Below the pieces are notes generated by a model, which saw only the letters and a program-made list of their open reading frames with translations, did no database searches and had not been told where the DNA came from. Below, in pieces: positions 62,030-64,000 of a stretch of DNA of 64,000 nucleotides. Every line of letters begins with the position of its first letter. The first letter of the stretch is position 1. Position numbers and translations under genes: made by a program. This DNA is from an uncultured Bacilli bacterium (GTDB taxonomy: Bacteria; Bacillota_I; Bacilli_A; RF39; UBA660): contig CAKOXW010000003.1 of the NCBI GenBank assembly GCA_934130375.1, forward strand, positions 137,063 through 201,062, in the 5' to 3' direction.

Positions 62030-63334
62030 ATGAAAATTCCAACTGTTGCGTTAGTAGGAAAACCTAATGTAGGAAAAAGTACATTATTTAATCGTTTAGC
62101 AGGTAAAAGGATATCTATTATTGAAGATACTCCAGGTGTTACAAGAGATAGAATTTATAGTTTATGTGAATATATGGATTATAAGTTTCATTTAATTGAT
62201 ACAGGTGGTATAGATTTAGGAAATGAAGATTTTAATAAAGAAATTAGAGTTCAAGCAGAGTTAGCGATTGATGAAGCAGACGTTATTATATTTATAGTTG
62301 ATGGTAAAGAAGAATTAGGTGCGAATGATTATCTTATTAGAGATATATTAAAGAAAAGCGGTAAAAAAGTAATTGTTGCTATTAACAAGATGGATAGTAA
62401 GAATGCTAAGGATAATGTGTATAATTTTTATTCTTTAGGGTTTGAACATTATATACCTATTTCTGCAGAAGCAAATAATGGTATTTATAATTTAATGGAT
62501 GAAGTAGTATCTAATTTTAAAGATGTTAAAGATATAGAATATGATAGTGATATTGTTAAGTTTTGTGTAATAGGTAGACCTAATGTTGGTAAAAGTAGTT
62601 TAGTAAATGCATTATTAAATGAAGATAGGTCTATAGTATCTAATGTGTCTGGTACTACTAGAGATGCTATTGATACTCCTTTTGTATATAATAAAAGAGA
62701 TTTCGTTGTTATTGATACTGCTGGTATTAGAAAACAAGGTAAAATATATGAAAATGTAGAGAGATATAGTGTTTTAAGGGCTTTAAAAGCAATAGATAGG
62801 TCTGATGTTTGTTTAGTAGTACTTAATATAGAAGAAGGTATTATAGAAATGGATAAGCATATTGCTGGATATGCTAAGGAAGCAGGTAAGGCTAGTGTAA
62901 TAGTAGTTAATAAATGGGATAAGTCTGAGAAAACTATGGAATTAGTTACTAAAGAAATAAGAAGTCATTTTGCATTTATGCCTTATGCTCCAATAGTCTT
63001 TGTATCAGCATTAAATAAAAAGAGAATACATACAATTATGCCTGAAGTAATTAAGTCTTATGATAATTCTAAAAAAGAATTAAAAACTAGTGTATTAAAT
63101 GAAGTTATTAGTGAGGCAACTACTCTTAATCCAGCGCCTTCTTATAAGGGTAAGAGACTTAAGATTTATTATGTAAATCAAGTAGATAAACAACCTCCTA
63201 AGATATTATTTCATGTTAATGATAAAACTTTAATACATTTTTCATATGAAAGATACTTAGAAAATAAGTTAAGAGAATCTTTTGATTTAGAAGGAACACC
63301 TATTGTGTTACAATTTAAGAATAGAGGAGAATAA
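62030..63334 (+). CDS. der: Ribosome biogenesis GTPase Der (EngA)
   Basis: Der has two tandem GTPase domains and is needed for 50S subunit maturation. The 434-residue protein shows domain 1 (VALVGKPNVGKSTLFNRLAG, DTPGVTRDR, DTGGID, NKMDSK) and domain 2 (CVIGRPNVGKSSLVNALL, SGTTRDAIDTPF, DTAGIRKQ, NKWDKSEK), and then the KH-like C-terminal domain (APSYKGKRLKIYYVNQVDKQPPKILFHVND). Everything is intact. The start is the ATG at 62030, because GAGGTGA lies at 62018-62024; the ATG at 62021 falls within it. Confidence 0.97.
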   Translation: MKIPTVALVGKPNVGKSTLFNRLAGKRISIIEDTPGVTRDRIYSLCEYMDYKFHLIDTGGIDLGNEDFNKEIRVQAELAIDEADVIIFIVDGKEELGANDYLIRDILKKSGKKVIVAINKMDSKNAKDNVYNFYSLGFEHYIPISAEANNGIYNLMDEVVSNFKDVKDIEYDSDIVKFCVIGRPNVGKSSLVNALLNEDRSIVSNVSGTTRDAIDTPFVYNKRDFVVIDTAGIRKQGKIYENVERYSVLRALKAIDRSDVCLVVLNIEEGIIEMDKHIAGYAKEAGKASVIVVNKWDKSEKTMELVTKEIRSHFAFMPYAPIVFVSALNKKRIHTIMPEVIKSYDNSKKELKTSVLNEVISEATTLNPAPSYKGKRLKIYYVNQVDKQPPKILFHVNDKTLIHFSYERYLENKLRESFDLEGTPIVLQFKNRGE

Positions 63335-63347
63335 TCCTCTTTTTTTG
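63323..63347 (+). terminator. Intrinsic terminator of der
   Basis: AGAGGA at 63323-63328 pairs with TCCTCT at 63335-63340 and runs into seven T residues; the stop codon lies in the loop. Confidence 0.82.
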
Positions 63348-63364
63348 TGTATTCGTGGGCTTAA
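63348..63364 (+). repeat. Interspersed 17-bp motif, site 5
   Basis: TGTATTCGTGGGCTTAA directly follows the T tract of the der terminator. It matches the consensus with G at the variable position. Confidence 0.8.
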
Positions 63365-63392
63365 ATAATAAATATTACAAAAATTAAAAAAA

Positions 63393-63421
63393 TTACAAAT
63401 TTGTTAAATTTGTAACTTTTT
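63393..63421 (+). terminator. Second hairpin with T tract behind der
   Basis: TTACAAATTT at 63393-63402 pairs perfectly with AAATTTGTAA at 63406-63415 across GTT and is followed by CTTTTTT. It may back up the der terminator or end a short transcript from site 5. Confidence 0.65.
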
Positions 63422-63502
63422 TATAACCAATTTATTAAATTTGTTTAAGAAAATTTCTAAAATTGTAAGTAGTTTTTACCTCAAAATCATTAAATTTGCG
63501 AT

Positions 63503-63530
63503 TTGACATATATTTTATACTTGTTATAAT
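63503..63530 (+). promoter_or_regulatory. Consensus sigma-A promoter of the 22-residue peptide gene
   Basis: TTGACA at 63503-63508 and TATAAT at 63525-63530 are separated by 16 bases. Transcription would begin near 63537, leaving a 50-base leader. Confidence 0.85.
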
Positions 63531-63540
63531 GACATTGGAA

Positions 63541-63733
63541 TACTTAACATTAGGTAAGTTGCCTTCAGTGAAATGGAGGTGAGTGTATGCAAGATGTAAC
63601 AATCTTTTTATTAGTTTTAATACTTCTGCTTCTTTTAGTTTCACCTACTAGATAGTTAGAATAAAAAACTTGCCTAATCATAAGGATTAGGCATTTGACA
63701 TTAATTTGGCAACACCTAATACCAGGTTAAGTG
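63541..63733 (+). ncRNA. Predicted peptide mRNA whose 5' leader and 3' tail are complementary
   Basis: Three blocks in the leader pair with the tail: 63542-63548 with 63726-63732, 63549-63555 with 63714-63720, and 63558-63563 with 63708-63713, 20 pairs in all with two bulges. A further hairpin (TGCCTAATC at 63670-63678 with GATTAGGCA at 63684-63692) lies inside the tail. Such end-to-end pairing is characteristic of type I toxin mRNAs. The limits of the transcript are inferred. Confidence 0.5.
63587..63655 (+). CDS. 22-residue hydrophobic peptide, possible type I toxin
   Basis: The ATG at 63587 follows GGAGGTGA, the best ribosome-binding site in the window. The peptide starts MQDVT, has an uninterrupted run of Ile, Leu and Val (about residues 6-18), and ends SPTR, so it should span the membrane once. 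With a perfect promoter, a perfect Shine-Dalgarno site and an mRNA with complementary ends, it resembles type I toxins. A membrane-complex subunit of the KdpF type, or a phenol-soluble peptide, are alternatives. No toxin family can be named by eye. Confidence 0.6.
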   Translation: MQDVTIFLLVLILLLLLVSPTR

Positions 63734-63996
63734 TTCCTTTTATATTTTATGAAGAATTTCTTCACGTATTCATAGTATCATATTTTAATAATATTTTCAA
63801 TCATATACGGGATTTTAGTATTATTTTGAATAAAGATAACATCTCGTTAAAATTAGTTATAAGGTAGTTGTTTTGGTATAAAATATTAAAATTTTTGTAA
63901 ATTTTCGTCAAAAATAGGCCTAAAAAACGTCCTCGCCCATTGCCAAATGGGAGGGGGTGTATAGTATAATAACCTTGTATAATAGAGGAGGAGTTT
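63656..63996. other. 340-bp intergenic region at the right end
   Basis: It holds the tail hairpin of the small mRNA (63670-63692; on the minus strand this hairpin runs into a T tract at 63656-63661 and could end an antisense RNA), a short TGAAGAA/TTCTTCA hairpin near 63749-63764, an AT-rich stretch without features, and the second copy of the hairpin/-10 element. Confidence 0.55.
63907..63970 (+). promoter_or_regulatory. Conserved hairpin plus -10 element (copy 2)
   Basis: It is almost identical to 37433-37497: GTCAAAAATAGG, TAAAAAACG, CCCATT-GCCA-AATGGG (63936-63941 with 63946-63951), GAGGGGGTGT and TATAAT at 63965-63970. Spacing differs by one base. It precedes a start codon at 63997 behind GAGGAGG. 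Confidence 0.72.
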
Positions 63997-64000
63997 ATGA
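63997..64000 (+). CDS. Start codon of a gene cut off by the window end
   Basis: ATGA at 63997-64000 follows AGAGGAGGAG. Only the first codon is visible. Because the upstream element matches that of the prepilin/BspA gene at 37524, a third member of that family is the first guess. Confidence 0.5.

Overview
The window is about 64 kb of very AT-rich chromosome from a low-GC Gram-positive bacterium. The standard bacterial code is in use, because TGA is a genuine stop (for example the gene ending at 35434). Strong ribosome-binding sites, consensus TTGACA/TATAAT promoters, the Firmicutes-type primosome genes dnaB and dnaI, scpA-scpB, a short pyruvate kinase, and the spore-germination genes spoVAC, spoVAD and spoVAE with a cse60 homologue all point to an endospore-forming or formerly endospore-forming relative of the Bacilli/Erysipelotrichia, probably an uncultured gut-type lineage. 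That placement is inference. Most genes lie on the + strand.

Layout. 1-16 kb: DNA maintenance genes (rarA, a Xer recombinase, rnhB, topA, recD2, an Smr protein), a glycosyltransferase, sufU, a tRNA-Thr, and a lineage-type family of five paralogous proteins with a transglutaminase-like Cys-His-Asp triad (2.5-7.7 kb). 15.8-36.3 kb: one 19.3-kb reading frame encoding a 6432-residue mosaic protein. It carries a Gly linker, a hydrophobic segment, 37-residue repeats, three related domains resembling HopA1-type effectors, a transglutaminase-like domain, a perfectly duplicated 244-residue module, a HECTH metallopeptidase-like domain, an OAS/CCA-type nucleotidyltransferase domain, an anthrax lethal factor-like HELGH domain and a C-terminal papain-like cysteine peptidase domain. 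Three small genes of unknown function follow it. 36.5-43.7 kb: an unknown gene, a prepilin-leader/BspA-repeat surface protein, a metallopeptidase, typA and pyk. 43.8-50.8 kb: a GH31 glycosidase, a small lipoprotein pair, cse60, spoVAC-D-E and an anchored extracytoplasmic protein. 50.8-55 kb: scpA, scpB, dnaB, dnaI and an HNH-like gene in a row. 55-64 kb: a DUF1016/YhcG-type nuclease gene followed by an array of its own decayed fragments with variable palindromes, a MacB-like ABC transporter, a second prepilin/BspA gene, engB, der, and a 22-residue hydrophobic peptide gene that looks like a type I toxin.

Strongest leads: (1) the 6432-residue mosaic protein with its three satellite genes; (2) changing inverted repeats at one position in the DUF1016 gene and in its remnants; (3) a 17-bp motif, TGTATTCKTGGGCTTAA, behind five genes; (4) the tiny hydrophobic ORF whose predicted 5' leader is complementary to its 3' tail; (5) the five-member Cys-His-Asp family; (6) a tRNA with a compensatory G19-C56 to A19-U56 change. 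All family assignments come from reading motifs by eye; no database search was run.
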